Positions 22,466 through 35,528 of a stretch of 64,000 bases of DNA are shown here, one piece after another. The stretch spans positions 304,758 through 368,757 of the forward strand of contig SAXG01000045.1 of assembly GCA_012932865.1 (NCBI GenBank), written 5' to 3'. How positions within the stretch are numbered: the stretch's first letter is position 1; every line of letters starts with the position of its first letter. This DNA comes from Amylostereum areolatum. Lineage: Eukaryota; Basidiomycota; Agaricomycetes; Russulales; Stereaceae. Made by a program: the position numbers and the translations under genes. Under the pieces are notes generated by a model. The model made no database searches. It was not told the DNA's origin and worked only from the letters and a program-made list of their open reading frames with translations.

Positions 22466-25400
22466 TTATGACTGCGCCGTGGCTGATGCATCTTTCTTAG
22501 ACCCTTTGACCTTCTTCCCCAACCATATGTGTTTCAGAAGATCGCCAGCAGATGGTCGTGCTTCATGGTCGAGTTCGAAGCAGAGCTCGAGGAAGTTTTG
22601 AGCGTCAGCAGAAATGTCGGACGGGATCGGTGGTTTCGCGCTGAATGAACCGATCTGCATCGGCAAAAGTCAGTCAGAACACGAAAACCCCGACGGCGTA
22701 GACGGGTACGTCACCTTGAATATAGCTTGCATCTGGTTGAGCTGCGCCCAGGGATGGTCACCTGTGAACATCTCCACGACGAGACAGCCGACGCTCCAAA
22801 TATCGGCCTTCTTAGTATATGCGGTCTGCTTGACAACCTCAGGCGCCATCCAGAAGACTGAGCCTTGGAGCGATGGGCGATGAAGACGGTTACCGGGCAT
22901 AAGATCTAGGTGCACGTGTTAGCTTTGACTCTCGGCTTGCAACGATGGTTACTCACTGTCTTCAAGCTTTTTGGAGATACCAAAGTCTGAGATCTTGATT
23001 CCGCCCTTATTGTCCACGAGGACGTTCGCGCCTTTGATGTCGCGGTGAACGATGCCGCGCTCGTGGACGTAGTCAAGACCCTCCAGAATTTGACGCACAA
23101 ACGTACGGACGAGGGGCTCTTCGAAAGCGCCGTAATTGCGCAACAACGCGGTGACGGACCCACCCGGAACGTACTCGAGGAAGATGTTGAAATGTTCTTC
23201 ATCCGAAGACGAGTCTAAGATCGGGTCAATAAGTGCATCACACAAAGGATAGGTAAACATACAGAGGTATTGAACGATGTGCTCGTGCTCAAGGTCCTTG
23301 AGCAGCTCGATTTCACGCTCGAGTGCATCAATCATGCTTTTTTTGCGTTCATTATTCATGGACGCTGAGGGCACCTCGACTTGTTTCACGGCCATGAGAA
23401 GACCGTTGGATGCGTCCATGCCCAAGTAAACCTTCCCAAAGGACCCTGAGCCGATGAGAGCACCCTTGATCCATTTGATACCTGAAGAGATCGTGAGTAA
23501 GAATACGTCTGTGAAGATGGATATCATACCTCCTGATGCGATGGCCTTGCCGGTGCCGTCTTCTTCTTCTTCTTCCTCCTCCTCCTCCTCGTCTTCGTCC
23601 TCCTCGTCTTCTTCTTCTTCTTCCTCATCGTCGTCATATTCGTCGTCGTCACCATCCTCGGGGCCTTCTGGCGGTATATCCACTGGGGTAATCGGGGTGT
23701 TGTCATTGACCTCATCATCCGCGTCCACCTTGGTCCATCCGTCAATCATCGATGCCGTATCTGCGAGCGTCGATCCCTGGCTTCTACTTTCCACTTCAGC
23801 AGTAATCTCGTCCATGGTCATCAAGCTGGCGGTATCAGACACATCGCGCTTACTTCTGAGCTCAGTGACGTAGCTCAAACGTTTCGACAATGGGGTGGAT
23901 GCAGTCGATAGTGGCCGTGAGCGAGAGGGATTGAGGGTGTTGTTGAGAGTCTCGGAGAAGGATTCGGCCGAGAAGTTGACAGGTGGAAGGAGATGAGAGG
24001 TCACAGTGGAAAGTTGCGGCGTCTGCTCGTCCTCGCTTTCGATATCCACCGAGCTACCATCGTCGGCCGAGAGAGAGACGCGCGGTGGCTCGACGTCGTT
24101 TGCAATTTTCGCAGGTGCGGTGGAAAGCGGCCTCCCAAACGCTTTCTCGGGGACCGGCGGGGGCACGAGTGACGCAACGGAAGTGCGGTGGGACGCGCGA
24201 CGTTGCGAGCCGAGCGTACTCACGCTGAAGCGAGATGAAGCAGAAGAGCCGGGATTGAACGACCATGTGCTGTCACGCTTTCCACCGCCAGCACGGAGCA
24301 CACTATGTCGCGCGGTACGGTTCAACACTTTCTTGTCTGCTGTTGGGAAATATTCCCGTAGATGGGTTGTGATGAGCTCGCTTGGGGGACGTTGCCCGAG
24401 GAAGTTGCGCAATTTAGAAGGTTTGTGGGTATCCATAACATCGCCATTGCTGTTTACTGGGGAACCAGGCGATTCGATGATCTTTTCGGGATTTGGCACA
24501 CCTAACCCACTGAGAATGCTGACAGTGCTCGCGCGTTTGGTACTCCTGGCTGTGGGCTGTGAAGTATAAGGCGACAGCAGTTTGTCACTGTCGTCTGGGT
24601 TCTTGACCTTGACCATGCGACGGAGTGTAAGGCCACGTTCACGAGCAGGATCGTCAGGGGACGTGTGGCATATTGCTAGTAGTTGAACTTCGGTGAGAGA
24701 GGTGGCTGAACAAAAGCAAATTAATGTAAAAATCTAGCCAGAACAAAAAACAACGAACCTGGAGCCGAGTCGTTGCCCCAATCTAGATACACCCCCCAGC
24801 CGTCCACACTGAGTCCCCCATCCTCGGTGCCCGAGGCATCCAACGACTCGGTGCTTCGATTACCGAGCTTGTTGAATTTCTTCAATGCCTTTTCGAGAAC
24901 CTCTATGCCCCCCGAACAGTCCTCGACGTTGATGGTCGCGGAGTGGCCCTCATCGGCCAGTTGGAATTTTACAAGCTTTCTGCGGAGATCGACGAGAGAT
25001 GGTGCTTGAGAATGCTGTGGCGTCGTGGGCCGATTGTTGAAAGGTCCGCGACCGACTGCGAACGCTTGCGAAGGGCTTATCGCACTACTCGGCGCGTGCG
25101 GAGAAAATGATTCCACGATGGGCGAGAGTGCGTTGTTTCCCTGGAGGGGTGCCGGAGGTTGAAGACCATTCTGAGAGTATGGATGCCCGGATGTTGAAGG
25201 GCGAGGTCCCAGTTTGGTGAGGTTCGACCCGGTCTGAACGCTGGATGCGGAGAGATTGCGCCCATGCGCAAGGCCGGTGTTGGCGGGGCGATTGGGGGAA
25301 CGGTTGGACGAACGGGGAGGTATGCTCGGGAGGGGCGACTGCGAACGAATGGGCGTCTTGGAGCCAGATAATCCAGCGCGTGGATCGGAGGGAAGACCAT

Positions 25401-26397
25401 AGGGCGACCAAGACGAAGGCTGAGACTGAGATTGCGCGGATACGGGAGTGAGCAAACTTTGGTTTCCGGGAGCAGGAGGAAGGGGCTGAGATGTATACTC
25501 AGGGAATTCTTGGGTAGGTGTGCGACGACCAGCGGGACCTGTGGGAAGCAAGCCGCGGCTGGTTGTGCGTGAGGAGGAGGATGGTGGAGGTGGAGGTGGC
25601 TGCCCTCGGGGGACGGGCGGTAAAGGGAGGTGATTGGCGCGTGTTGGATGTGATGAACTAGGCGTGTTCGCTTGTGAGAGGGGAAGATTTGTGGGAATGG
25701 ATACGGTAGGCTGGGGAAACGGAAGGGGTCTGACATTGGATGAGCGAGATTGTTCAGAACTGTCGCGAATAAGGTGGGGAAGGTTGGTCGAGTTGCTGAC
25801 GTTGGAGTTGAGTTGAAGCGGCGGGGGCCTGCCGTGCTCTGGCCGTCGGGTAGATGTACGAGAGGCAGGAGAAAGAGTGGAGGAATCGGAACGTCTATGG
25901 GCGGATTCTGTTTGACTGATGTCGAGAACGACACGAGGTCGGAAGAGGGAGTTCCTGTCGCGACGAGTGGAGCACTTCTGTCGGAGAGCTTTCACAGCAT
26001 TCAAGATCCTGAGACGGTCACCGATGCTGGTGATACCCATTTCCTTGAGTGTAACCTGATCGAGCTCTAGGAGGACATCGCTACGAATGTCACTGGCTTT
26101 GAAAGTGGAGGCGTGATGAGCACACTTGATGTCGGCGAGCCATTTGGAAACGTGAGCATCGGACCAGGAGCGGAGGTAGTCAGCAAATTTTACACCCGGT
26201 GGAGGTTCAAGGATGGCGGAGGGATGAGAGGGAGTGGTAGGCGTGCCGGGGGCGGAGCCGAGAGGCCGGTTGACGTGAAGAGCGTTGGCGAGGGCACGAG
26301 AAGGAATTGACTGTGAGGTTTGGAAGGTGGTGGCGAGGGCTGAAGGAGAGGAAGATTGAGACGGCGGCTGGGAAAGGGTGTCGAGAGTGGCGGCCAT
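22466..26397 (-). CDS. STE11: STE11/Byr2-type MAP kinase kinase kinase
   Basis: Exons: 26397-24759, 24705-23530, 23481-23263, 23214-22957, 22905-22715 and 22654-22466 (1223 residues, no internal stop). Domain order: SAM at about 70-140 ([16 protein letters not shown]...[17 protein letters not shown]), a long Pro/Ser region, an RA (Ras-association) domain at about 470-590, then a disordered linker with an Asp/Glu run of about 30 residues, and the kinase from about 940. Kinase motifs: [17 protein letters not shown] lysine, [20 protein letters not shown] and FWMAPEVVK. This is the MAPKKK of the pheromone/filamentation pathway (Ste50-like scaffold, Ste7 target). Its start lies 681 bp from the start of the glucan synthase gene on the other strand. 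Confidence 0.95.
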
Positions 26398-27078
26398 CGT
26401 GGGGAGAGAGACGAGGAGAAAGGGAGGGGCGGTTTGTTATTAGCGCTTATGGATGTCCAAACGGGCCCTCGCGATCGCAAGCGTGCGATACAAAAGAAAG
26501 ATGGGTGGCGTCGAACAAACAATTGAATGATGTTCCCGAAACGCGCGCTCGCCGTGGATAACGACGTCGGACGACGACGGGGGCGGGAACTTTGGGGGAA
26601 ACGAGTGGTTGAGTAACGTTGAAGGAGGCGGGCTGGCGGACGGGGCGGGCACCGAGGGAGCGGCGGCATGGCCATTTCCGGCAGTCGCAACGCGCCGACG
26701 CGTCTCCATGATGACCGTGGAAAGTTATTTGATTAATTTTCAGCACCTAAATAATATTGGCGAGGGCGGCGTTCAGAGCCCGGCATCGGCGCTTCTGGCC
26801 GTGGCGCTTCCCAATTGAGAGCGTCTGACCGATACCCTCGACCCGATCAGGACCCGGTCGGTCAGCGTCGTTCCTCCTTCTCTCGTTCTCCCTTCCCCTC
26901 CTTCACTTTCCGTTCGCTCCTCTTCCTCTCCCTCGTCACGCCCGCCATTCCCCGCCGCCCGTCCTCTTGAGCTTGGGAACAGTCTCGCTCGACTTTTCTT
27001 TGCCCACGCGCTTTGCGCTTTTCCTTCCCTCCTTCTCTCACTCACCTTCACTCTTCTCACCCGCCCTCTCTCCCCACC
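26398..27078. promoter_or_regulatory. Shared divergent promoter, MAPKKK / glucan synthase
   Basis: This 681-bp gap must hold the 5' regulatory DNA of both genes. The side next to the glucan synthase (about 26870-27075) is strongly pyrimidine-rich on +, as in highly used fungal promoters. The left side is GC-rich. No TATA box is obvious. Confidence 0.6.
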
Positions 27079-30000
27079 ATGCGACCTCCCTGGATATTTC
27101 CTGCAATATTCTCCCTCGCGCGCCTCGTCGCCACCTCACCATACCGTGATGATCTCACGGACTATAATCTTAACACCAACCAAGACGCTCAATCACCTCT
27201 TGAGTATTCCACCTCTCGCTCAAACACGACATACACGCCATCTCCCGATAATTGGCGTGCCATCCCGTTTTACACCATCCTTATGGACAAGTTTGCAGAC
27301 GGCGATCCCTCCAACAATGACTACTTCGGTACCATGTACGAATACGACTGGCGGGAAACCCAACTTCGCTCTGGAGGCGACCTTTTGGGCGTTCTCTCAA
27401 AGCTCGACTACTTGCAGGGTATGGGCGTCAAGGGCGTGTTCATCTCTGGCACACCGTTTCTCAACATGATCTGGCAAGCTGACAGTAAGTCCATCTCGTC
27501 TATACGCACCTCTCCCGTGTCCTTAATACTCGCCAGGTTACTCCCCGCTCGATTTCACCGTGCTTGATCCTCATTGGGGTAATATCGATGTTTGGCGAAA
27601 AGTCATCGATGAAATTCACGCCCGTGGCATGTACTTCATGGCTGACTTCACCGTCGGTACCATGGGTGACATGATCGGATTTGAAGGGTATGCCTCCTCG
27701 CCAGCTGTCTTATCTCCTGGTTCGGTTCTTATTCCTATCCAGGTTTCTCAATTCGTCCACTCCGTTTGACCTGAACGAGCACGACGCTGTGTGGAAACAT
27801 CCGAACTACATTCCATGGGGATTCGATGAGTATCAGGATTTCTCTGTGCGTCTCATCCATCACGCGTTAACGTTTCGCTGTGTATACTCAAACATCGTAC
27901 CTATCAGATTAATAATGACCGCAACACCTCGTGCACGCTTCCCAAGCTCTGGCAGGATGACGGTACCGTCGTAGATGTCTCTACCAACGGCTGTCTCGAA
28001 TCGGACTTCGACCAATACGGCGACACGGAGGCGTTCGGTGTTCACCCCGACTACCAACGGCAACTGTCCAAGTTTGCCTCTGTCCAGGACCGTCTTCGAG
28101 AATGGAATCCCAACGTTATGGCGAAGATCAAGGTCTTTGCATGCATGGCTATTGAAGCACTGGACCTCGATGCCATTCGTATCGACAAATCGACACAGGT
28201 CACCGTCGACGCTCTCGCCTCTTGGTCGGCGGCTACTCGCTCTTGTGCGACTAAGATAGGAAAAAAGAACTTCTTCATCTCGGGAGAAGTCACGGGTGGT
28301 GATACTTTTGGGTCACTGTACTAGTAAGTCTCTTTCCTTTCCCACTGCGAGTTTAAAAATACTGAGGCTGCCTCCCGCAGTGGACGTGGAAGGACGCCCA
28401 CTCAACGCCCCCCTGGTTTTCTGAACGCGGCTAACATGACGGCCACACAAAACGAGTACTTCCTTCGTGACGCGCCCCTCAATGCCCTCGATGGCGTGGC
28501 ATTCCACTATTCCATCTATCGCTCCCTCACTCGCTTTCTCGGCATGGACGGCAACCTCCAGGTCGCCTTCGATGTGGATACGAACTTCGTCACGGCTTGG
28601 AATCAAATGTTCGTCAATAACGATTTCCTGAATTCCAACACTGGTGATGTCGACCCCCGCCACATGTATGGTACGAGCAACTTCGACATCTTCCGTTGGC
28701 CTTCTCTGGAGAATGGAACCTTGAGAGGCAATATTGCCTCGTTCATCACATCCCTCGTTATGCCTGGCATTCCCCTAGTATGCATTGCAGGCTTATTCCT
28801 TGCGGTTCTCGACTAACAAACATCTTGAAGCTTTTTTACGGTGAAGAGCAAAACTTCTATTTGTACGATACTGGAGCAAACAACTATCTCTACGGGTGAG
28901 TGTACTGTTACAGATGTGGGACATATTCTCACGAACAACTAGTCGTCAAGCCATGTTCAGTACAACCGCCTGGCAACGCCATGGATGCTTCCATCTGGGA
29001 TCTGACCAGTACTTCAACATGCCTTTGCAGAAGTCTCTCGTGGGTTGTCAGGATGACTGGAACTCCCTTGATCATTTCGATCCCACCGCTGATAGTCGGC
29101 GCATGATGTCTCATTTCCTCTACCTCCGGACAGTCTACAGCGCGTTGCAAGATGGATTTAACCTCGTCCAGCGTGGGAATTGGACATACCTCATCGATCG
29201 ACCAGGTTCGAATGGTACGGCGACAGAAATGGGCTTGTGGTCAATTTCCCGTGCTGGGATTAATGGTGTCCAGAATCTCACTGGGCAGCATACCGACCAA
29301 GTCTGGATGCTCTATACCAACGAGAACAGCACGAAGTCATACACTTTCGACTGCAAGTCCGACAGCTGGATCTCATCCCCTTACATGTCGGGTGTCGTTG
29401 TACGGAACCTTTTCGCTCCATTCGAGAATTACACCCTTCAGGATTCGCTTTCGTCGTACTACGTGAACGGCACGGCCCCTTGGCAGGGATGTCTTCATTC
29501 AGTGACGATGGACCCTTATGGTTTCAAGGCCTTGGTTCCTATCGACGAGTGGGTTGCGCCTCGTCCTGCGCTCACAAAGTTCTCCCCTGGCCATGATGCA
29601 CGTATCTCGTCTGAAAACGGAACGACTTCGGTTGACATTCGTTTCGAGTTCAATACTGCTATGAGTTGCACGGGCGTAACCAAAGCTCTCTCATTGAATA
29701 TGTCTTCTTCAGGACATGGGAGCGCTCCTAGCGTGGACTCAAACTCTGTGCAGTGTGGCACTGTGGATAATGCGAACACCCCTTTGTTGCCGGGTGATCA
29801 AGCCTCAGCATGGTACTGGCAGGTTACCCTTCAAAATGTTCCGGATGGCATCCTGTCCCTTACGTTGGACAAACCTTCAAACAACGCTGGTGCCCAAACA
29901 ACGGAGGTGAGGGTTTTCGCTTGCAAGTCGCGCCATACGCTAATACCCTTTTGCCAGGCTGTGGACACGGTCATGATCAGGAAGGGTACCTCCAAGAACG

Positions 30001-33000
30001 TAATGGTTTTCCCTGGCGGCGATTATGATAACGATGCCTTTGGACTTTCAAACGGCCAGTACACGTTCTCGCACCAGGCATATGGTGCCGACATGTTCAG
30101 GTACTCGTGGAACTTCGGACGTAATTGGACGTCGTGGAAAAATTGGGAGGACACGACTTACATTGATGAGGCCCAATTCAGTGGTTCGGAACTTTTCTGG
30201 GAAGGTCAACACATTATGTTGCAGTGTGAGTGTTCTCGTTTCTATCTTTATTTCATCCCAAGCTGACGCGTTGCACATGGATAAGACTGGAGCACCGCAG
30301 CTGCCTCGTCAAGCGCGGTAGTGCACGCCGACCGAGGCTACAATACCCAACGTCGCGTCCCCCAACTTCTTGCCCGCGGACCTTTCAACCAGTGGGGCTA
30401 TGACAAGGGGGTTTCTGCCGAGATGGCGCAAAATGGTGACGGTAAATGGACGCTCGAGATCATGTCAACATGGCCGGCGTATGTTCAACTCAATGTCTTC
30501 GGCTACGACGACTTCTACTACGGAGACTTGGATGCTGACGGTGTCCTCGACCGGTTACCTCCCAACACCGTTGCCCCCAACTATGTGAACATGTCGGCGC
30601 CTCCACATCCGCACTTAGCCTGGTCACTCATCGTGGACGACAAAGACATGACGTGGACGCTCAAACCGAGAGGCCAGTCTGCGATTGGCGCTATCATGTA
30701 TGCTCTTCTCCTAGCCATCCCGTTGATCACCGGTTCTCTCGCCGTCGTCATCTTTATGTGGTCCTTCTATGGGATCAAACACAACAAGTGGGGTGTCAAG
30801 CCGACTAAAGATCACAGCGCGTACTTCCCCATCCTAGGTTCGTTCGGCAATAAATCGAAGACCGACCTCAAGGATGGCGCGCACGTATCGGAGAAGCTCT
30901 TCGGCCACCATCACAAAAATACGGACATCATTGGCTGGCCAGAGGACAAAAACAAGCGGCGCAGAGTCCTCATTGCGACCCTCGAGTACGAGATCATCGA
31001 TTGGAAACTCAAGGTCAAAATTGGTGGCCTTGGTGTCATGTCGAGTCTGATGGGCAAAGCGATGACTGACGTGGACCTCATATGGGTGGTTCCCAAAGTC
31101 AAAGACATCGAGTATCCCCAGGGCGAGCCTTCCGAGCCGATAGAAGTGATTATCTTTGGGGAGCCATACCTCATTGAGGTTGAGACGCACGTCCTGGACA
31201 ATATCACCTATGTCATCCTTGACAGTCCTGTCTTCCGCGCGCAAACGAAGGCGGACCCATACCCCGCTCGCATGGACGACTTATCTTCGGCTATTTTCTA
31301 CTCCACCTGGAACCAGGCCATTGCCGCGACCGTACGCAAGTATCCGGACATCGACATCTACCATGTCAATGATTATCATGGCTCTCTCGCCCCGATTTAT
31401 CTCCTTCCTAAGGTCCTCCCCGTTTGTCTCTCTCTCCACAATGCGGAGTTCCAGGGTCTTTGGCCACTCCGTACCAAAGAAGAGATGAAGGAAGTTTGCT
31501 CAGCGTTCAACATCAGCAAAGAACACTGCACCAAATACGTACAGTTCGGGAACACGTTCAACTTGCTCCATGCGGGTGCATCTTTCATTAGCGTGCACCA
31601 GAAGTCGGTCGGTGTTGCTGGTGTGTCGGACAAGTACGGAAAGCGTAGCTGGGCTAGATACCCTGCGCTATGGACGCTTAAGCATGTCGACTCGCTTCCC
31701 AACCCGGACCCTAGCGATATCGAAGCCCTCGATGCTCATGCCGTCAAGGTGTCAGAAATCCAAATTGACCAGAAGGCCGAGGCAGAACGTCCAGAGCACA
31801 AACGACAGGCGCAAGAATGGGCAGGTATCAAGCAGGATCCGAACGCAGACTTGTTCGTCTTCGTCGGCCGCTGGTCCAAGCAAAAAGGTGTCGACCTCAT
31901 CGCGGACGTCATGCCATCTCTGTGAGCCTTATCGTTCACGTTCTTGTCCTTATTGCACCGTGCTAAATACGTCGGCAGGTTGGAGAAACGTCCCACCATC
32001 CAGTTGATCACAGTTGGACCCGTTATCGATTTGTACGGCCGCTTCGCTGCGGAGAAGCTCAATCGTCTCATGCAGCTGTACCCCGACCGTGTGTACTCGA
32101 AACCCGAGTTCACTGCCCTTCCTCCCTACCTCTTCAGCGGTGCCGACTTCGCTCTCATCCCTTCACGCGACGAACCCTTTGGGTTGGTTGCTGTGGAATT
32201 CGGTCGTAAAGGGGCTCTTGGTGTCGGCTCTCGCCTTGGTGGTCTGGGTTTGATGCCCGGTTGGGTACGTTTTATTGTTGTTCCCCCGGTGAAATTCTAA
32301 CGAATGTTATAGTGGTTCCCTGTGGAATCCAGCTCTGCGAGCCACATGCTGTCGCAACTGTCCAAGACCATCAAGCTTGCCCTGAAGTCCACGGAAGAGG
32401 AACGGGCGATATTGCGTGCACGCTCAGCTGTCCAGCGTTTCCCCGTCGTTGAATGGCGTCAGCGTATGGAAGATTTCCACAAACGTAGTATTGGTATCAG
32501 CCGCGGCCTGGCCGGCTCGGATGCTTGGCGGGCCTCTGACGGTCCCATCGCGGGTGGCCTTCCCATCCAGGAGCACGACGACTGGAACCCGGTTCATCAA
32601 CAAGACCCTTCGCAGCCGGACTGGGACAACCGTAGCGTTGCAGACAGCCCGAGAGTCAGCACGCCTGGATCTCCGGGCCAATGGAGTCAGACGACTCTGA
32701 CGCCTGGCGGGGACCCCTTCTTAACACCGCCGCCTCGACTCATGCCAGACAACCGCGGCTCTGTAGTCAGTACCGCATCCGACGCTGAGTCCGACTACTT
32801 CACGCAAAACGGCAACCGCGAAAACTTTGGGAGCTTCCTGGATAAGGCCAACCGCCAGATTGCGCGCGACCAAAAACATACACCTGATCCGTTTTTGGAG
32901 GCGCCCACTCGACCTTTCGGTGCCCACAGCCGTATCTCGTCTGTAGAGTCTATCTCATCGATCGTGGATGAGAAGGCAAACTCGCCTTTGAATAAAGCAA

Positions 33001-35158
33001 TTGCTTCTGTAAGTTTAATTCTCTTCCCTCTAGCAAAACGGCTAATGACCTTGTTCAGTTCACGGACGCCGACGGCGGTGTCGCACATGACTTTGTGGAA
33101 AAACTACAATCCCTAACGGCCGAGAATTCGAAGAAGGAGCTCTCCATTGAGGCCTTCCTACAAAAGAGCGAAGAGGCGTTCTTCGACAAAGTCCGAAAGG
33201 ACAAGCTCAGCAGCGCTGCTAGTGTTCGTTCATCGCAACGCGAGTCAATCTGGGGTACTCCGGCGCCTTCACTATACGATCATTCACGCCCTAGCTGTGC
33301 GTGTGTTCTACATTCCCTGCCGACTTGTCTGCTGATGAAAATTCCGCATAGCACCCTCGTTCCATACTGGTGGCAACTTCAGCGAGTATGACGGTCCGTT
33401 AAACCACGACAATGGCGAAGTTGTTATCATGTCTGGTCTCCAGATTGCGATGTCGAGAGAGATCGGAGGTTGGCCTTTGTACACGATTGTCATTGCTCTT
33501 GGACAGGTAAACGTCTCTTCTCACTCTGGCTACTCGCAGAACTGATGTATCTTTATAGGTCTTGAGTGCGACGAGTTTCCAAATCACGCTCCTCTCCGGG
33601 CAGAATTCTCAGAGTGACGTTCAGCTATACGTCCTTGGTGGTGTGTTCCTTGCGGCCTCCGCTGTCTGGTACCCTTTGTTCCGCTTGAAGCCGTCAATTT
33701 GGGTTCTCTCGGCGCCGTGGTTGTTCTTTGGTCTTGCTTTCTTCCTCATAGGTCTACCCTCGTTGACCCAGTCGCTCCATTCTACACACACGGCCCTGTC
33801 TAGTGCTGCCACATGGTGCTACGCAGTAGCTTCTGCTGCCGCGTTCTGTTTCTTCGGTCTGAACTTCGGCGAAGAAGCGGTATGTTTCCTTCCTTTGCAT
33901 CAATATTCTCATTTTGATCAAACCACTTTGCACCCTGCAGGGAGCTGCTACAGAGACGTGGATGCTACGTGCCGTCATTGTTCAGGGATCCCAACAGATC
34001 TGGGTTGCAGCCCTGTGGTACTGGGGCAACCAGTTGAATGGTGTCGGACAAGACAATCAAGCCCCATGGTGGATAGTTCTTATTGTGTGGCCTTTGTCTG
34101 CCATGAGCTTCCTGTTCGCCTACTTGATGTTGTATGGCCTTCCAGGTATGTGCTCTTCTATGAGTTCGAAACTGGGACTAATGGCGTCATAGAATACTAT
34201 CGCCAAACCCCGCCCAAGGTTCCAAACTTCGTGAAGACTCTGTTCCGGAGGAAGCTTGTCCTTTGGTTCCTTGCCTCCGAGATTCTACGCGACTACTGGT
34301 TGTCTGGAGTGAGTTCAAACGCTTTGTGAAATGCACACTACTAATATCTCGTCCAGCCGTATGGTCGCAACTGGGGCTTCCTATGGGCCGTGCCAATTCC
34401 CAAGTGGCAGATCGCGCTTCTCGTTGTGGCATTTTTCATAGGTGTTTGGGCACTCATACTCTGGGTATTGACTTACTTCAGCAAAACCCACACTTGGCTT
34501 TTGCCTGTATTCGCTGTTGGTCTAGGAGCTCCTCGTTGGTGTCAGGTACGTCCATGCATTACCCTTGAATTTCTCGCTCCATTCAACTGTACTTGCAGAT
34601 GCTGTGGGGCACTTCATCGCTCGCATTGTACATTCCGTGGGCGGGCACGGCTGGACCTTACCTAGGTATATCTTTGTGGCTCTGGCTCGGTGTACTCGAT
34701 GCTGTACAAGGTGTCGGTCTGGGTATGATTCTGCTCCAGGTAGGGCAATCATCTTGTGGTAACTGCTCTTGTTCCTTAAAGATTGTCTATAGACACTCTC
34801 TCGTCTTCACGTGTGTGCCACACTGGCCTTTTCCCAAATCATTGGTTCGATCTGTGTCATGGTCGCACGTGCGACTGCGCCAAATCGTGTTGGTCCGGAG
34901 AGTGTGTTCCCTGACGTGGGAACGTGGGACTTCGATGATGGCCTCAAAGGTGAGTCTTTACCTTGTTGTTGCCTATGCGATACTGAAGCTCTCATTGCAG
35001 GGAGTCCCATGGCGTCTGCGCCCTTCTGGATAGCGCTTTTCTGCCAGCTTGTAATCGTGTTTGGTTACTTCTGGTTCTACCGGAAGGAACAGCTGTGTAA
35101 GCGGTTTTTATTGTTCTTCGTCGATCTTCAGCTTATATTCGTTTCAGCACGCCCATGA
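27079..35158 (+). CDS. AGS1: Cell-wall alpha-1,3-glucan synthase
   Basis: Twenty-one exons join in one frame into 2338 residues. Exon starts: 27079, 27537, 27743, 27908, 28381, 28831, 28943, 29958, 30286, 31979, 32313, 33059, 33352, 33559, 33941, 34193, 34357, 34599, 34793, 35001 and 35148. The last exon is 11 nt. After a signal peptide comes an extracellular GH13 amylase-like domain ([11 protein letters not shown] nucleophile region, ISGEVTGG), one membrane helix near 1060-1085, a cytosolic GT5 glycogen-synthase-like domain from about 1146 ([29 protein letters not shown]) and a multi-helix C-terminus from about 1930. This is the standard Ags1/Mok1 layout: synthesis of alpha-1,3-glucan inside, export through the C-terminal helices, remodelling outside. 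The intron between exons 7 and 8 is in frame and could be retained. Confidence 0.96.
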
Positions 35159-35528
35159 GCCTATGCCCACGACTTCGCATTATTTCTCGTTCTTCTCTAT
35201 CGGACCATAGATTCTGCATTGGTATATAGCGTGATACTGTTATATTAGACTTTCTAGTCGGGTATCGGGATTTGTGAAGTGGTGACATTTGGACTGACTT
35301 CGTGTACCCTGGGACAATTTACTATATGCATAATTCGCGCACTCTCAACATACCTCGCTCTTGGACACTCTTTCTTAGATACACGGGTCACACCCATATG
35401 ATATGTGGTTCGAATTGTTCATGGGATATAAACGTATTGGCAATGCCGCCAAAAGTGGATTCAAACTCACGCGATACTTGTTCCAACTTCTGGGCACATG
35501 TACGGTTGGAGTCTCCGAGATGTACGGT
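35159..35528. other. Convergent intergenic gap
   Basis: The gap lies between the 3' ends of the glucan synthase (+) and the sphingoid-base kinase (-). No feature is seen beyond AT-rich presumed UTR. Confidence 0.5.

Noticed and set aside
23454..23873. Plus-strand ORF with a long Ser run
   Set aside because: It is the antisense of the Asp/Glu run in the MAPKKK and has no independent support.
25077..25934. 285-residue open frame inside the MAPKKK gene in another frame
   Set aside because: It overlaps a well-supported Pro/Ser-rich coding exon and only mirrors its composition.
29907..29957. Read-through of the intron in the glucan synthase as coding
   Set aside because: It has no stop and is a multiple of three, but GTGAGG...GCCAG borders and the family sequence favour splicing.
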